In this document: piece by piece, positions 1 through 11,987 of the stretch
How the letters are laid out: each line of letters starts with the position of its first letter
Position numbering within the stretch: position 1 is the first letter of the stretch
Assembly (NCBI GenBank): GCA_947044405.1
Contig: CAMRHE010000017.1
Span: 12,053,001 to 12,117,000, forward strand
Length of the DNA stretch: 64,000 bases
Source of the DNA: Leptodactylus fallax
Taxonomy: Eukaryota; Chordata; Amphibia; Anura; Leptodactylidae
Direction of reading: 5' to 3'
The notes under the pieces: model-generated
Seen by the model: the letters and a program-made list of their open reading frames with translations, nothing else
What the model was told of the DNA's origin: nothing
Database searches by the model: none
Made by a program: the position numbers and the translations under genes

Positions 1-129
1 GAAAGAGGGACAAAATGTGCGGCGCACTATGCACGCTGCTGCAAATTTAGCTCCACCCACTTCTAAATTGACTTCCGCCCATTCCCATCCATTTCTCTTT
101 GTGCTCCCTACACTGTATAATGCTATTAT

Positions 130-495
130 AGTCACCTTAATATTATATGCCCCTATGTTATAATGTTGTCTTCAAATTGACCCCACAGTATAAAGTCTCT
201 CTCCTGATGCACCCACGGTTTAAAGTCCCCCTCCAGTTGCCCCAGTTTAATGTCCCCCACCAGCTACTACAGTTTAAACTGGAGGTAACTAGAGGGGGAC
301 ATTAAACTGGGGCAGCTGGAGTGGGACATTAAGGTGGGGGCAACTAGATGGGGACATTAATCTTCATCTGCCCCCACAGTTTAATGCCCACTCTATCTGC
401 CCCCAAAGTTTAATGTTCCTCTTCATATGACCCCCAGTTTAATATATCTCTTCATATGCCCCTCCAGTTTAATGCCCCCCTCATCTGCCAAAGTT
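130..495. repeat. Degenerate ~30-bp tandem repeat with internal inversion
   Basis: The words AGTTTAATG and CCCCCA/CTGCCCC recur every 25-35 bp, so this is a decayed minisatellite. At about 262-330 the same motif appears in both orientations (AGTTTAATGTCCCCC, then GGGGGACATTAAACT), so part of the array is inverted and could fold back. I see no coding potential. Confidence 0.6.
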
Positions 496-572
496 TAACA
501 TAAAAACACTGATACTCACCTCTCCTCGCTCCCCTGCTGCGCAGTCTGCAGTCTCTTGTCTCAGAGTGTTGA

Positions 573-625
573 GGGAGCTGCAGGCGCGATGTGAGTGACG
601 TCATCACATTGCGCCTACAGCTCCC
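573..625. repeat. Imperfect 53-bp palindrome in a CpG-rich segment
   Basis: GGGAGCTGCAGGCGC on the left matches the reverse complement of GCGCCTACAGCTCCC on the right, centred on GACGTCATC. The arms differ at a few positions. The neighbourhood (about 510-770) is richer in CpG than its surroundings and looks like part of a dispersed repeat. It ends in the pair GGGACATACCTCCC (706-719) and GGGAGGTATGTC near 764-775. No gene is visible here. Confidence 0.5.
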
Positions 626-771
626 GGGGCCGGAGCGCAGAGGGGGCAGAGTGGTGAGGCAGGAGCTGTCCGCTGTATGGAGAGGATGCAGATGAGTTGA
701 ATCCGGGACATACCTCCCGCTGACCAGGACCGCGGGACAGGACTGACAATCTGGGACAGTTGGGAGGTATG

Positions 772-817
<46 letters not shown>
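772..817. repeat. (TATC)n microsatellite
   Basis: About eleven uninterrupted TATC units directly follow the GGGAGGTATGTC end of a dispersed repeat. Confidence 0.95.
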
Positions 818-832
818 ATATCATGTCTATCA

Positions 833-967
833 CGTCATATCTTTTTATCCATCTTATTTCCGTCATCTGATCCTTTCCGTTAGGATGATCCCTCAAATTT
901 TCTGCTCCCGGGACATTCAGTGATCAGCACTAATTGTTATCTAATATCTATCTAATATCTATCTCAA

Positions 968-1023
<56 letters not shown>

Positions 1024-1024
1024 G

Positions 1025-1075
<51 letters not shown>

Positions 1076-1345
1076 CTCTATCCATCCATCTACAGATGCA
1101 ATACTGTTTAACATGACTTTCTGCAGCGTGATATCCTATCTCAGGAGACACCAAAAGCCATTGAAAACCCATTGAAATAGTTGAGTATACACGCTGTGCC
1201 ACAGTGTTGCTAACACGTCATGAGTCATGATAACCTTTGCTACATCACTACGTCATATCTGTCTATCCATCTCATTTCCAGATATCTACCTACCTTATCC
1301 TTTTTGTTAGGATGATCCCTAACATATTCTGCTCCTTGGTCGTCC
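833..1345. repeat. Duplicated segment flanking a long (TATC)n microsatellite
   Basis: Segments 833-925 and about 1248-1345 are diverged copies of one sequence. Both carry GTCATATCT, then CCATCT(C/T)ATTTCC, then GTTAGGATGATCCCT and TTCTGCTCC. Between them lies a microsatellite at about 966-1085, mostly TATC with rare variant units. The short open frame inside the microsatellite is a by-product of the repeat. Confidence 0.7.
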
Positions 1346-1384
1346 AGAATCACCTGCAATCTGTGAGGAGTTTTGTCAAGTGTT

Positions 1385-1515
1385 CAATTTCTCTGCAGCG
1401 CCACCACAGGGGTAATGAATAATTACACAGTTTTCATTAAATTCTATGGGGTCAATGTGTAATGCATGGACATGTCGTGTCCTCCAGAGCAAGAGACGCT
1501 CTTTGTAACAGTTGT
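1385..1515 (+). repeat. Dispersed repeat, family A (copy 1)
   Basis: This segment shares an ordered set of words with 21,915-22,060: CAGCGCCA(C/T)CACAGGG, AATTACACAG/CATTACACAG, CATTGG/ATGGGG, then TCCTCCAG..CA.GAGACGCTCTT. The two are diverged copies of one interspersed family, same orientation. I could not assign a transposon class. Confidence 0.6.
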
Positions 1516-2039
1516 CTCCTATCGGTAATAGATTAAGGGTTTTTTTTTTCATGGAGTATCCCCAAGACTTATAACTCTGAATTCCCTGATAAAGAATTTG
1601 ATATCTACTTTTTTAAACCTTTCATTCTACATGATACGTCCATATATTATAGGATCTTCTATACAGCAACATGTATTTGAAACAAAAGTAGGGCATTGTC
1701 AGGAAAATCAGATTCTCCCCTTTTGTCCTGCAGGCACACGCTGCTAGTTATGACAGCCTGAACGCTACCTTTGGTGCAGAAGAACAGACAGTTATAAAGC
1801 GGTTTGTGTCTGGATTGGGAAATTGCAGAGATTTTGATTTCCTCTGTTCTGTCCTGTTCCCTAATACTAGTATAATAGGGACATGGTGCTCTGCTGGAAG
1901 AGATAAAGGCTGCACTGAGAGCAGGATGGGATAGAGGGAGAAAAGCTGAGATCTGTGAGGGTCAGTTCAAGGTTGGTGGAGGTCCTTGGGTCACAAATTT
2001 GCCGGGCCCCACCCTGCAATTTTTTTAAAGGGGTTTTGT

Positions 2040-2785
2040 CACGAAAGTAAGTTATCCCATATCCATAGTTATAAAGTTACATAGTTAGTATGGTTGAAAA
2101 AAGACATATGTCCATCAAGTTCAACCAGGGGATGGGAAACGTCATGACAGTCTATACATTTCCATAACCATCAATGCTATTTTGCTCTAAAAAGGCATCT
2201 AATCCTTTTCGAAGCTGTAAGCTGTGACCGCTGTGACCAGCTCCTGGGTAGGCTATTCCTTAGACTCACAGTCGTTACAGTATAGATTCAGCTCCTGGGT
2301 AGGCTATTCCACAGATTGACAGTCCTTACAATATAGATTCAGCTCCTGGGTAGGCTACTCCACAGATCGACAGTCCTTACGGTATAGCTCCAGCTCCTGG
2401 GTAGGAAATTCCTTAGATTCACATCTGTTACAGTATAGATTCAGCTCCTGGGTAGGCTATTCCACAGATTCACAGTCCTTACAGTGAAGAAGCCTTGTTG
2501 GCTCTTGAGAATAAACCTTTTTTTTTCCAGATGGAGAGAGTGCCCCCTTGTCTTTGAGGGGATTTTACATACAACAGATTTTCCCCATATGTCTTGTACG
2601 GGCCATTTATATATTTATACAGGTTTATCATATCTCCCCTTAAACGCCTCTTCCCCAGACTAAACAGATTTAATTCCTTTAGTTTCTCCTCATAACTGAG
2701 GTCCTCCATGCTTCATATCAGTTTTGTGGCCCTCTGTTGAACCTTTTCCAACTTTAATACATCCTTCCTACAGTATAGTGTCTAT
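2040..2785 (-). repeat. Old LINE-like dispersed repeat with internal expansion
   Basis: Read on the minus strand, 2709-2479 encodes a 76-residue frame beginning [19 protein letters not shown] and followed by [17 protein letters not shown]. This SYEE.L..L.LFSL..RRLRGD pattern is familiar from the C-terminal part of many metazoan non-LTR reverse-transcriptase ORFs and from a widespread amphibian repeat. The minus-strand 3' end carries GTTGAACTTGATGGACATAT and TCTTTTTTCAACC, also typical of that repeat. It is not an active gene: there is no start context and no catalytic domain. Class assignment (a CR1/L2-like 3' end) is inference. Confidence 0.55.
2239..2487. repeat. Five tandem copies of a ~51-bp unit inside the LINE-like repeat
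   Basis: CAGCTCCTGGGTAGGCTATT recurs at roughly 51-bp spacing, each copy followed by CCACAGATT.ACAGTCCTTAC and a TATAGATT linker. The fourth copy is the most altered (GGTAGGAAATTCC). The expansion interrupts the dispersed repeat and arose after it inserted. Confidence 0.8.
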
Positions 2786-2989
2786 ATCAGTATGTGTACA
2801 TAGAAGGTTGTCAATTATCCTGTGTGGGCGGGGTTATCAGGACTCTGACTGTCTCTCCTAGGAGTCCTCTTAGGATTTACTCTGCTTTTCACTCAAAAAT
2901 TTGGCTCTAAACCTATATATCATAGAACCCAGCTTCTCTCGTCTTATCCTGCTCTCACACAGGGCAAAAGAAATCAGATTTGCTTTAGA

Positions 2990-3265
2990 TTTCGAAAAAT
3001 ATATATCTACATTTGCAACAAATTTTCTATTTATCTAAAAAAAAACCCCACAAAGTAACATTTCAATAGTCTTCATTAAAAATCTCCTACAAATTTGTGT
3101 CTGAAGTTTTTATGTAGACGTTTTTGTCTCCATAGCAACAGACTACAAAGAAACCCAGTGTAGTCTGGTCCTCTTCCAGCTGTCTTCCATAGTCAGACTC
3201 ACTTCCATCTGTCCTATTTTTGCTAATTTTTGTCTTCTGAAACTATGGAAACACATATGACTGAA
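2990..3265. repeat. Dispersed repeat, family B (copy 1)
   Basis: It shares GTCTCC.T.G.AACAGACTACAAA, then GTAGTCTG(G/T)TCCT, with 15,165-15,400, in the same order and orientation. These are old copies of one interspersed family. The flanking 3,265-4,020 holds no gene or repeat that I recognise. Confidence 0.55.
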
Positions 3266-4020
3266 TAATTGCTGTAGACACAAAACAGTAGGATATTTTT
3301 TAAGCAAGACTACATTAATTTAGATGCATCGCAAGAGTAGCAAATTAATAAAATTGGACATACCCCTTAACTAAAGCAGTATAAGATTACAAAACAGTGA
3401 GATGCTAAAGAAAGGGTGTGATAATAATCCCGATTGAGTTGCATGTTTCCTGGAACACTATTCACTAAATAGCGCCCCCTGCTTATGCAAGCTTGGGATG
3501 CAAAAGACAAGATGAATGTCCTGTCAGTCAGTGCAGTAGCTCACTGCTACATCCCCTATACAACAGCATGACCATTACTGACTGATGAAGGAACATGCCT
3601 GTAAGTATTTTCCTCCACTCACCTCCAATTTATGTGTCAAGCAGTTATACGGTAAGGGATTTGTGCAGCGCCATTAGTGCAGGTTCTGTACTCCGCATCC
3701 CCTTCAGGCTACACCAGAGCAAGGCGACCAATTTCTCTCTACTAAAACTTCTAATTAGAAAAGAAATAACTGTCAGGTGTCCTAAATGTTTAATGTTTTC
3801 AATATCGGAATTTGGGTTGGAGGTAACATGTTTGTAGACAACATGCAGTTATGAGATGATTTAAAATTCTCCTGGCATGTGTTTCCCAGGAAAGGTTACT
3901 GAGATTTTATTGTATCGTCTAGCAGAAAATCATTTCTCTCAGTTAATACTTTATTTACTTGCTGTCAACATGTGAGCAATGCCAGTTTTGGTGTTGTGGA
4001 AGTCTTGAGATAGCAGTGTT

Positions 4021-4027
4021 TCAATTT

Positions 4028-4086
<59 letters not shown>

Positions 4087-4177
4087 CTCTCTCTCTCTTT
4101 CTTTCTTTTTCTTTCTTCCTCCCGCATCTCTCCCTCATCCCTTCCTTCCTTCCTTCCTCTTGTTTCCCTCCTTCCTC

Positions 4178-4217
<40 letters not shown>

Positions 4218-5030
4218 TCCTTCCTTCCTTCTTTCTTCCTCCCGCATCTCTCCCTCACTCCTTCCTTCCTTCCTTCCTTCCTTCCTTCCTTCCTTCCTTC
4301 CTTCCTTCCTTCCTTCCTTCCTTCCTTCCTCTCTCTCTCTCTTTCTTCCTCCTGCCTCCCTCTCTCCTCCCCACCTTCCTTCCTTCCTTCCTTCCTTCTT
4401 TCTCTCTCTCTTTCTTCCTCCTGCCCCCTCTCTCCTCCCCACCTTCCTTCCTTTCTTCCTTCCTTCCTTTCTCTCTCTCTCTCTCTCTTTCTTCCTCCTG
4501 CCCCCTATCTCCTCCCCACCTTCCTTCCTTCCTTCCTTCCTTCCTTCCTTCCTTCCTTCCTCTCTCTCTCTCTCTTTTCTTCCTCCTGCCCCCTCTCTCC
4601 TCCCCACCTTCCTTCCTTTCTTCCTTCCTTCCTTCCTTCCTTCTCTCTCTCTCTCTCTCTCTCTTTCTTCCTCCTGCCCCCTATCTCCTCCCCACCCCTT
4701 CCTTCCTTCCTTCCTTCCTTCCTTCCTTCCTTCCTTCCTTCCTTCCTTCCTTCTTCCTTCCTTCCTTCCTTCCTTCCTTCCTCTCTCTCTCTCTCTCTCT
4801 TCCTCCTGCTCCCCTCTCTCCTCCCCACCTTCCTTCCTTTTCTCTCTCTCTTTCTTCCTCCCTGCCCCCTCTCTCCTCCCCACCTTCCTTCCTTCCTTCC
4901 TTCCTTCCTTCCTTCCTTCCTTCCTTCCTTCCTTCCTTCCTTCCATTCTCTCACTCTCTTCTCTCTATCTCTCTCTTTCTTCCTCCTGCCTCCCTCTCTC
5001 CTCCCCACCTTCCTTCCTTCCTTTCTTCCT
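4021..5030. repeat. 1-kb polypyrimidine/polypurine tract (CTTT, CCTT, CT)
   Basis: The + strand is almost entirely C and T for a full kilobase, with only isolated purines. It starts as (CTTT)n, moves to (CCTT)n blocks, and then repeats a composite about eight times: (CT)n, then TTCTTCCTCCTGCC, then CCTCTCTCCTCCCCACC, then (TTCC)n. Because the units include 4-bp repeats, several frames stay open on both strands (331 and 366 codons). They encode only Lys/Glu/Arg/Gly or Phe/Leu/Ser/Pro runs, so I do not call them genes. Tracts like this can form triplex (H-DNA) structures. Confidence 0.95.
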
Positions 5031-5057
5031 ATCAAGTCTCTCCTGGACCAATCATTT

Positions 5058-5058
5058 G

Positions 5059-5111
<53 letters not shown>

Positions 5112-5112
5112 C
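5058..5112. repeat. (ATCT)n microsatellite
   Basis: About thirteen perfect units run directly into the left arm of the fold-back element that follows. Confidence 0.95.
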
Positions 5113-5578
5113 ATATAGAAAAGGCTGCAGTACAAAGGTATAAGGAATAGAAAAGCATTACTGCTATTGTTGCAATCAACTAATATGATCTATAAACAAC
5201 ACATATAAATTACGGGTTCTTTGTTATACATATTTGCACAGGTTTATTTACTTGGAATAGAGTATATATAGTTTTCATTCCCCCATCTGCCTTAGGCTAT
5301 TTTAAATGGAGTAAGCTCTGGATCCTACTTGCCCTGAAATTTGTAGACCTGTTCTGGGTCCAAGAGAGGTTTGTTTATTTAGTGTAGGGTCCCATCTGAA
5401 TGAAGTCACCATGTCGGTGCAGGTACAGGGCTTCTTACTGTTTGATCAAAGATGTACAAGAACCTGTAATTTATATGTGTAGTTTATAGATCATATTAGT
5501 TGATTGTAACAATCGCAGCAATGCTTTTCTATTCCTTATACCTTTCTGCTGTGTGCAGGGGGCTGCTGCATTTTCTAT
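5112..5578. mobile_element. Fold-back element with ~115-bp inverted arms (MITE-like)
   Basis: The left arm (about 5112-5222) is the reverse complement of the right arm (about 5452-5578). Shared landmarks are AAAGGTATAAGGAATAGAAA, AGCATT.CTGC.ATTGTT, CAATCAACTAATATGATC and TATAAATTAC. The roughly 230-bp centre has no coding capacity. The arms have a few mismatches, and the ends are blurred by the adjacent microsatellite, so no target duplication can be read. A non-autonomous DNA transposon is the simplest explanation; a local inverted duplication is the alternative. Confidence 0.7.
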
Positions 5579-5654
5579 ATTTATATATTGCCACAGTAGT
5601 TAGCACTTTTTCACATTGGGATGTTCAGTCCGAATTCTCTATTGTGTATCTATC

Positions 5655-6375
5655 TATCTACTGTAAGGGAATTGCTAGAAGAGCAATTCCCCAGTAGCTG
5701 TTGTTGAATCCTGGGATAAGGGGAATGACAAGACATTGAGTCCTAAGCTGAACCCTGTCCCTGCCTACTTGTCTCACTGCCCTAGGCGACAGAGGGCAAC
5801 TGGGCGGCAATTCCTTCTTATGATATAGGTGATAACACAGATCGCAGACAAGACAAACAACAACAAACGGGAGGTCAGCTAGCCAAGGGGTCGGAACCAG
5901 TTGAGCAGCGAAGTACAGAATCAAAATCCAAGAGAGTAGTCACAAGAAAAGCCAAAGGTCAGAAATGTAAATACAAACAGTAACAGTATAGAGCCAGCAC
6001 GCACAGAAAGGCAATAGCAAGCACAAAGGTGAGGGTGGCAAAACAATATATAGGAAGAAAGAACCCACCCCAGACCTCATTGGAAGGAAAGATGTCAATC
6101 ACACAAGTAAGGCTAAGATTAACTATTTGAGGAGCAGAGGGAAACAAAGGTGTAAGAGATGGGTGTGGTGGAAAATCAATTACAGAGGTGAGGGAATAGA
6201 ACAGTGTTCAGACAAGAACCTAAAGCAAGGAATCATAGCCAGACATGCCTGCTGCTCCGTAGCATGTGGCCGGAGAATGGCAAGGATGTTACACCTATCT
6301 AATGAAAAGAAAGTCCAAAGCAGCGCAAGATATACCTTAATGGTAAACAGGTGCAAGCTCACGGGATCAGGCTAA
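5655..6375 (-). repeat. Dispersed repeat, possibly LTR-derived
   Basis: The segment opens with the palindrome GGGAATTGCT-AGA-AGAGCAATTCCC at about 5667-5691. On the minus strand it has a TATA-like TATATATTG near 6045-6055, followed by a pyrimidine-rich stretch. This layout resembles solitary LTRs of frog retrotransposons, but I see no paired LTR, primer site or target duplication. Open frames here are short and unconvincing. Confidence 0.3.
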
Positions 6376-6403
6376 TAACTCTCTGGAAATAATAAAGAAA
6401 AAT

Positions 6404-6441
<38 letters not shown>

Positions 6442-6471
6442 AATCATATATCTATTTATCTGTCTATCTCA

Positions 6472-6523
<52 letters not shown>

Positions 6524-6530
6524 CATCTAT
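6404..6530. repeat. Two (TATC)n blocks
   Basis: Two ATCT/TATC microsatellite runs are separated by about 30 bp of decayed variants (AATCATATATCTATTTATCTG). Confidence 0.95.
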
Positions 6531-6540
6531 TTCCTCTATA

Positions 6541-9500
6541 AAGACATTGCTGTCATCTGTCATTGCATCCCTGTCCTCTAATAATAAAGAGATAATTCTG
6601 CTACCTATGCCCCAGTCTACACAGTAAAGTTGAAAAGTTGAAAAAAGGAAATGTTAGCTTATTTTGTGTTCCCAAATGACCAGTGTGAAAACTTTTTAGG
6701 ATATTTTTTTAAAAATTGATTGTCACATAAAAAATTTTTTAGTGTTTTTTAAAATGGTTAAGACAATATTTTAAATAAAAATGTTTTACTTTACATTTAA
6801 AAATGTAATTTCATTTGAAAATCTAATTTAAATGAAGAACATTTCTGATGACACATCGGCCTTTCTATATGATGTTAGCGGCACGTAGCCAGTCAGCAGA
6901 ATATACAGTGAGCAGTGTTAAAATTAGCCTGCCACACTTGTAAGGAGCAGAACTGTAGCGCGAAAGTCAGCCATGCGTTTCATGACTATTGACATCATGT
7001 CCTCCTTGCGATCGATACGCTTCATGCCAGTACACGTAATTTCCCCAAACAAATCTGTCCAAGAAGTTCTGGAGTCACGGAAAGCCGTACTGTCTGTTTG
7101 TTCATTTCTGTCTTTGTAAAGTTCACAGATGGAAGACGCACACCTCAAGACGATAACAGGATACCGCATTGTATTAAAAAGTAAGAGCTGCGGGATGAAT
7201 TAATAACATCCAAATGGTGCATCATGGGAGTACTCCTGTTTTATTGAGCAGGAAGATGGCATAAAACAGATGTGATGTTTTTCTATATAAAGTTAAAAAG
7301 CAAAATATCACTAGTAAATATAAGTCCTCCAATTGTCCTCCTCGCTCAGGTCCTTGACAACTCTAAGCAGGAATTTCTGAAATAAAGTGGGCATCAACTG
7401 ATATTATTGCGGTCTCACCTCGAAAAGCATTGTCACCCAGCTATATCTTCCCCCTCTCTGCAGTTGACATGACAGTGGTTTGCAACTTGTTGCTCTAGAG
7501 GTGGCAGAACTATAACTCTCAATGTGCCCTGACAACTGCATGCACAGAAACCCTAGCTGCAGCATCACCAGCAGGTGTCAGCTATAAATAACAGCCATCA
7601 AGCCATTGTAAAGGCGCCCATAGCAGCAAAATCAGCTGAACCCTCCGCGGTGGGACCAGCTGACTATCTTATGTTTATGGGAGTGTGCCAACTCTCCATG
7701 AAACATAATGTCATGGGAAGGGAGGATAGAGTATGGCAAATTTTAACATGCCCAATTGATTTGTTCTCAAAGGAGATATGCCACCACCTTTTCCCACTGA
7801 AAACACATGCACAATCTGTGTATGGGAGAGCCGGGAGAAATACCTAATGGCTAAATGAGCATTTGGCCATCAGCTATTGAAGGTGTATGGCCAGTTTTAG
7901 GGTCTCAACTGGAGACAATTCTGAGCAGCCTCTTTAGATGCTGTGATCAATAGAGACTGCAGCACCTAAGAGGTTTGACAGAGGAACTCCCTCTTTCACC
8001 CCATTTTTGCCCTTATGACACAATCATGGGGTACCATTGGGTTACCATAGTCTTAATAGGTTGCCGTAATACTGACATCAACTTTATCTCCCTCGGACAG
8101 TTTCTGGGATGGGTTACGTGCTTGGAAATAGCGCCCGGCCAATCCGCCTCCTTGTCCATGATCACTAGCATTACCTGTCCTATGGGGGCTGGCAGACAAT
8201 CATTGTAATAGTAAAACCAGGCCCCTAGGACTGGTAAATACCGGTGAACATGGCAGAGGAGGCAGCCGCATTGGTCACATGCAGGTGGGATTTCATTCAC
8301 ACAGCCTTATAATAAAGCAGACTGGAGACGTAGGTTTAGGAGGTGCAGAGTCCGCACCCACACCTCGTACTTCCTGAGTCCTATAAGCCACTTTTTACAT
8401 GTGAAGGCACAGGAATTATAAATGGCACATTTTAGGTTGAGCTCCGTACAAGGAGAAGAGAGCGCCGACCCAGCTGATAAAATCTTTTTCCAATGCCCAT
8501 GTCTTGGGATGAGATAAAAGTAATTGGTTGATAAGACGCCATGTGACCCGGAGCCCTGCCCTATAGGAAAGTCTATACCTACTATCATTCCCTCATAGCC
8601 TCTCTAGTTTTCAGGGCATGCTGGGTATTGTAGTTTCTCCACCTATGTGGTCTAGGTCATGTAGCAGTGCCAGAAGGCTGACTATAGCCTCCCTATTTTA
8701 CCCGGAATATTTTCTTCTGTTAATAGCCGTTTCCTCTACCCTAATAATCGGAGCGACCGAGTTTATTTCCTGCGCACGGAGCAGAGGGTTGGTAAAACTG
8801 CGGCTTCTAAATTATCTTCACAATATGAATGATTTAAATATTGATGAGAATTTGCTAGTTTAATTTTGCTCCAGATTATCCTTGCAAGGAAACAGGAGCA
8901 AACCCATATGTTTTATCGTACATTATTCAAGCCTGTCTCTCCCTCCTTAAAGCTATTTTGATAACCTTGTGATTGCTCTCCACATGGCTCCCCACAGGGG
9001 TGTGTTATACAGAGAGGAATTACCGCCAAGATTGTTATTAACAAACACATCTTCGCAAGTTTTCTTAAAGCCGGGACTGTCACACTTTTCAGTAGCGTGT
9101 CCAGGCAGTCACATGTTATTAGGCTGGGCTGAAAGGGGCAAAAGCTGAAGAGCCTCAACTACTTAGGGGGCATAATCCCCATATTGCTTAAAGTGCTTTC
9201 CAAACATTTCCTCCAGTTAGAGCCTCTTGTGTCCCATCTGCTTGCATTGCTCACTTGCATTGCATGCTTATTGCCATGGGCATAAATGATTCAAAGATAC
9301 ATTTGGCTTCCAGAAACATAATTTTATGTTCCTGGGTCTTAATACAAAATCTATAACCGGGTGCCAGTCTACCATCTGCAATACAGGTGTCTCTTGGGGT
9401 CCCTTAAGGCACTAGTGTCTGGGTGTGACTAGTGCCCCTGTAGACCTTGTGTCCTTGTGTCTACTCCTCTGCTGGTTCCACATACAGTTCTTCCAGAGGA

Positions 9501-9635
9501 CCAAAGGAGAACTGCACAGTTCATGTTACCATTAAGTGTGTTGGTTGAAGAAGGTAAAGTCTTGGAATTATGGAAATCACAGCGTGGATAGACATGCTAA
9601 TGATTATACAAATGATAAAAAAATGGAAACAAAAT
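6541..9635. other. No recognisable gene
   Basis: This 3.1-kb stretch has only short open frames (up to about 95 codons) with no domain, signal peptide or splice pattern that I recognise. Composition is ordinary, apart from an AT-rich patch around 6,660-6,840. It probably consists of decayed repeats and unique intergenic DNA. Confidence 0.5.
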
Positions 9636-9639
9636 ATTC

Positions 9640-10260
9640 AAAAATTCTCATTTTATTCAGTAGCAGGTATAAGCGCCACATGCTGAAATATACACACATC
9701 CATACCTTGGCCTGCTATCGATGAGGTTATTACGAGTCTGAGGAACATTATGCTAAGCACTCGGGCCTGCAAGTCATCAAGATTGGCTGCCGATATCTCC
9801 CTTTGCAATTGTTGACCAATGACGTCACAGATGTGCTTGACGGAAGACAAATCTGGGGATGCTGCAGACCATGATAGCAAATTTAGGCCACACAGCTCAC
9901 ATTAGCACGAGCAATGGGCAGCCTGACAATGTCCAATTGAAAAAAGGCTTCACGATTTGGTTCCATGACTAAATCAATGTAAGGCCAAGCTAATAGTGTA
10001 CCAGAAATGAAGACTAGAGGGGTCTGGCTACCATACATTATGCCACCTCACACCATAAAACCAGGAGTAGGACTCTGGTAAAGGCCTCTTCATGGCATTG
10101 TCTATGTCATATCCAAACCAATCTCCTGCCATCCTTGTGTCCAAGACAAAAGTGGCACCATGTGAACCTTTGAGAGCGGCGGTGTGAGACCAGTGGTTCA
10201 CTTGTGGCTGGATGTCTGGCTTGTAGCCCAATGTCATGCAGACATCTTCTGATGGTTTGC
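9640..10260 (-). pseudogene. Decayed Tc1/mariner-type transposase relic
   Basis: Fragments of a Tc1-family transposase can be read on the minus strand across several frames. Around 9,880-9,815 the peptide SWSAASPDLSSVKHICDVIG matches the PWPA.SPDLSPIEH.WD block that carries the last catalytic acid of DDE transposases; here the Glu position reads Lys. Upstream (about 9,900-10,060) VRLPIARANVS resembles the DNARPHTA block and GVRWHNVW resembles the G.I.Y region. There are many stops and frame changes, and no terminal inverted repeats that I could pair. It is a dead copy, older than the two Tc1 elements further right. Confidence 0.6.
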
Positions 10261-10635
10261 GTCAACACTGTTTGCCGTCCAAGGCTTGGGATGTTATCTC
10301 CATTTTCACTTGCAATGGATCACTAAGTGCTATTTTTCCAGTGGCCAACCCATCTGTGGATAGGTTCTCCTCCGTGCACCTCTTGCTGTCATTCTACGTC
10401 GTTGTCATTCTTCCAACCACTAGGACACGCAGAGTTTAAGATTGCCAACATCTTGGCTGAGGCACGTGGCATAGTAATAAAAAAGCAGACAATTTAGGCA
10501 GCCTGTGACCCCAATACACAAAAGGCACTGGATAATGGGTAGCCGCTGTACTGACACCAAACAGCGGGAGTCGAGAGCCAGACCCGCATCAGTGTCATCA
10601 ATATTGGAATCCCCAAAACCCTTTTTAACATTCAT

Positions 10636-11450
10636 TTAAAAAAAAAAAAAATAGCCGCATATTACAAAAATAGTATATTTCCCTTTAAATGACAGCGGAC
10701 GGCAGAATTATGATAGACTCTTTTCAATGAATTTCCAGAAATGGGGCGTAGAGGTCTCGGATGACCCCTGCTTATGTGGTAAGAGGAAGATATGTTGTTT
10801 TACTGGAAGATGATGTTGTATCTATCATTATTATTTCTTTTTAAAAAAAAATGTAGATCCATCAGCGTAAATCCATCAGTGACATTATACAGGGAGGGAG
10901 ATGGATGGATAGATTTGTTAGGCTATAGGAAATTGCACACAACTGACACCGAATCACCTGGGACTGCATGCAATACACGCATCTCACATTCTCAGATGTA
11001 GCCTTAGCGGATGATAAATGTCAGACTTTAAGCTGTCTTTGTGAAGAAACTGCTCAATGTTCTCGTCAGAAGCTAAAAATGGTCGAAATCTTACGGTGAA
11101 CTCTGAAAATAGCAGAATAATACAGAATAATAGTCATTGATTACCATATTCTCTGCTGCGCTCTGGAAACCTTATGTATTCTATGTTTATTAAGCAAGGT
11201 AGTGATATTACTCCGGCTCCGTGGCTATCGGGGCATACTGAGCGTTGTAGGTTCGCCACAGCTGGAGAGACACCGGATGAAGACTACCGCGGCAGATATG
11301 TTGCAGAAATTTCTGCAACTGTCTCTTCTTAGCAAGAATACCATGGAGGTGCAAAGAATCTTATTGGCCATAAAATGATTCTTTGGGACATGTGTAAAAT
11401 AATGTCCGTAATTGTAAAATACTTTACAATTGAATGAAATCCTTACTCAC
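10636..11450. other. No recognisable gene
   Basis: This stretch contains a short A run at 10,636-10,650 and ordinary AT-rich sequence. I see no inverted repeat, array or protein signature. Confidence 0.45.
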
Positions 11451-11451
11451 G

Positions 11452-11987
11452 TGTTGACCCCTAAGGTAACATTATTGGAGGACTCAGCTTCTTATAAAAC
11501 GTGGAGATTTATTGAAGCCTTCATGGAAAAACAGATACATGGAAAACTTCCAGCATAACAGAAACATCAGTCAATGTCTTACATCATAGAGGTGTAGCGT
11601 TAGGTTTCTTCAATATGGTTCCCTTGCAGACATCTTGAACTCAAGCTTATTCATCAATGTGTGTTGGTCTTCTGCAGGACGATTCTGCCATCCTTCCAAG
11701 ATCTCAGAGGAAGTGGACCCAGGTTGGGAGAGAGACACCCAAAGTGAGGGACAGAGACAGGCCCCCACCGAGAGTGAGACCCAGACATGTGTGCCTGTCA
11801 ATCCTTTATATTCATGAGAGGGGGTGTTTCCCAACATCCTTATACTTTCTACTACTGTATTTGGACAATACTAAAATAGTCATATCCCATCCACACCCAT
11901 GCACCATAAGTTACAAGAGTTATGTCAGCAGAATACAATTAACCCTTAAAGGTCTTGAATATTGTAGAATAATATTATTTAACAACA
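11452..11987 (-). mobile_element. Possible solitary LTR (minus strand)
   Basis: On the minus strand there is a TATA box (TATAAAGG, + coordinates 11,803-11,810). About 290 bp downstream is a polyadenylation signal AATAAA (+ 11,508-11,513), which is the order expected for an LTR promoter and R region. The segment could run TGTTG...CAACA at 11,452 and 11,987, but I see no matching target duplication and no neighbouring internal domain. The call rests only on signal order and is weak. Confidence 0.3.

Noticed and set aside
3951..5059. Long open frames on both strands (331 and 366 codons)
   Set aside because: Pure by-product of 4-bp and composite pyrimidine repeats; only low-complexity Lys/Glu/Gly or Phe/Leu/Ser/Pro runs.
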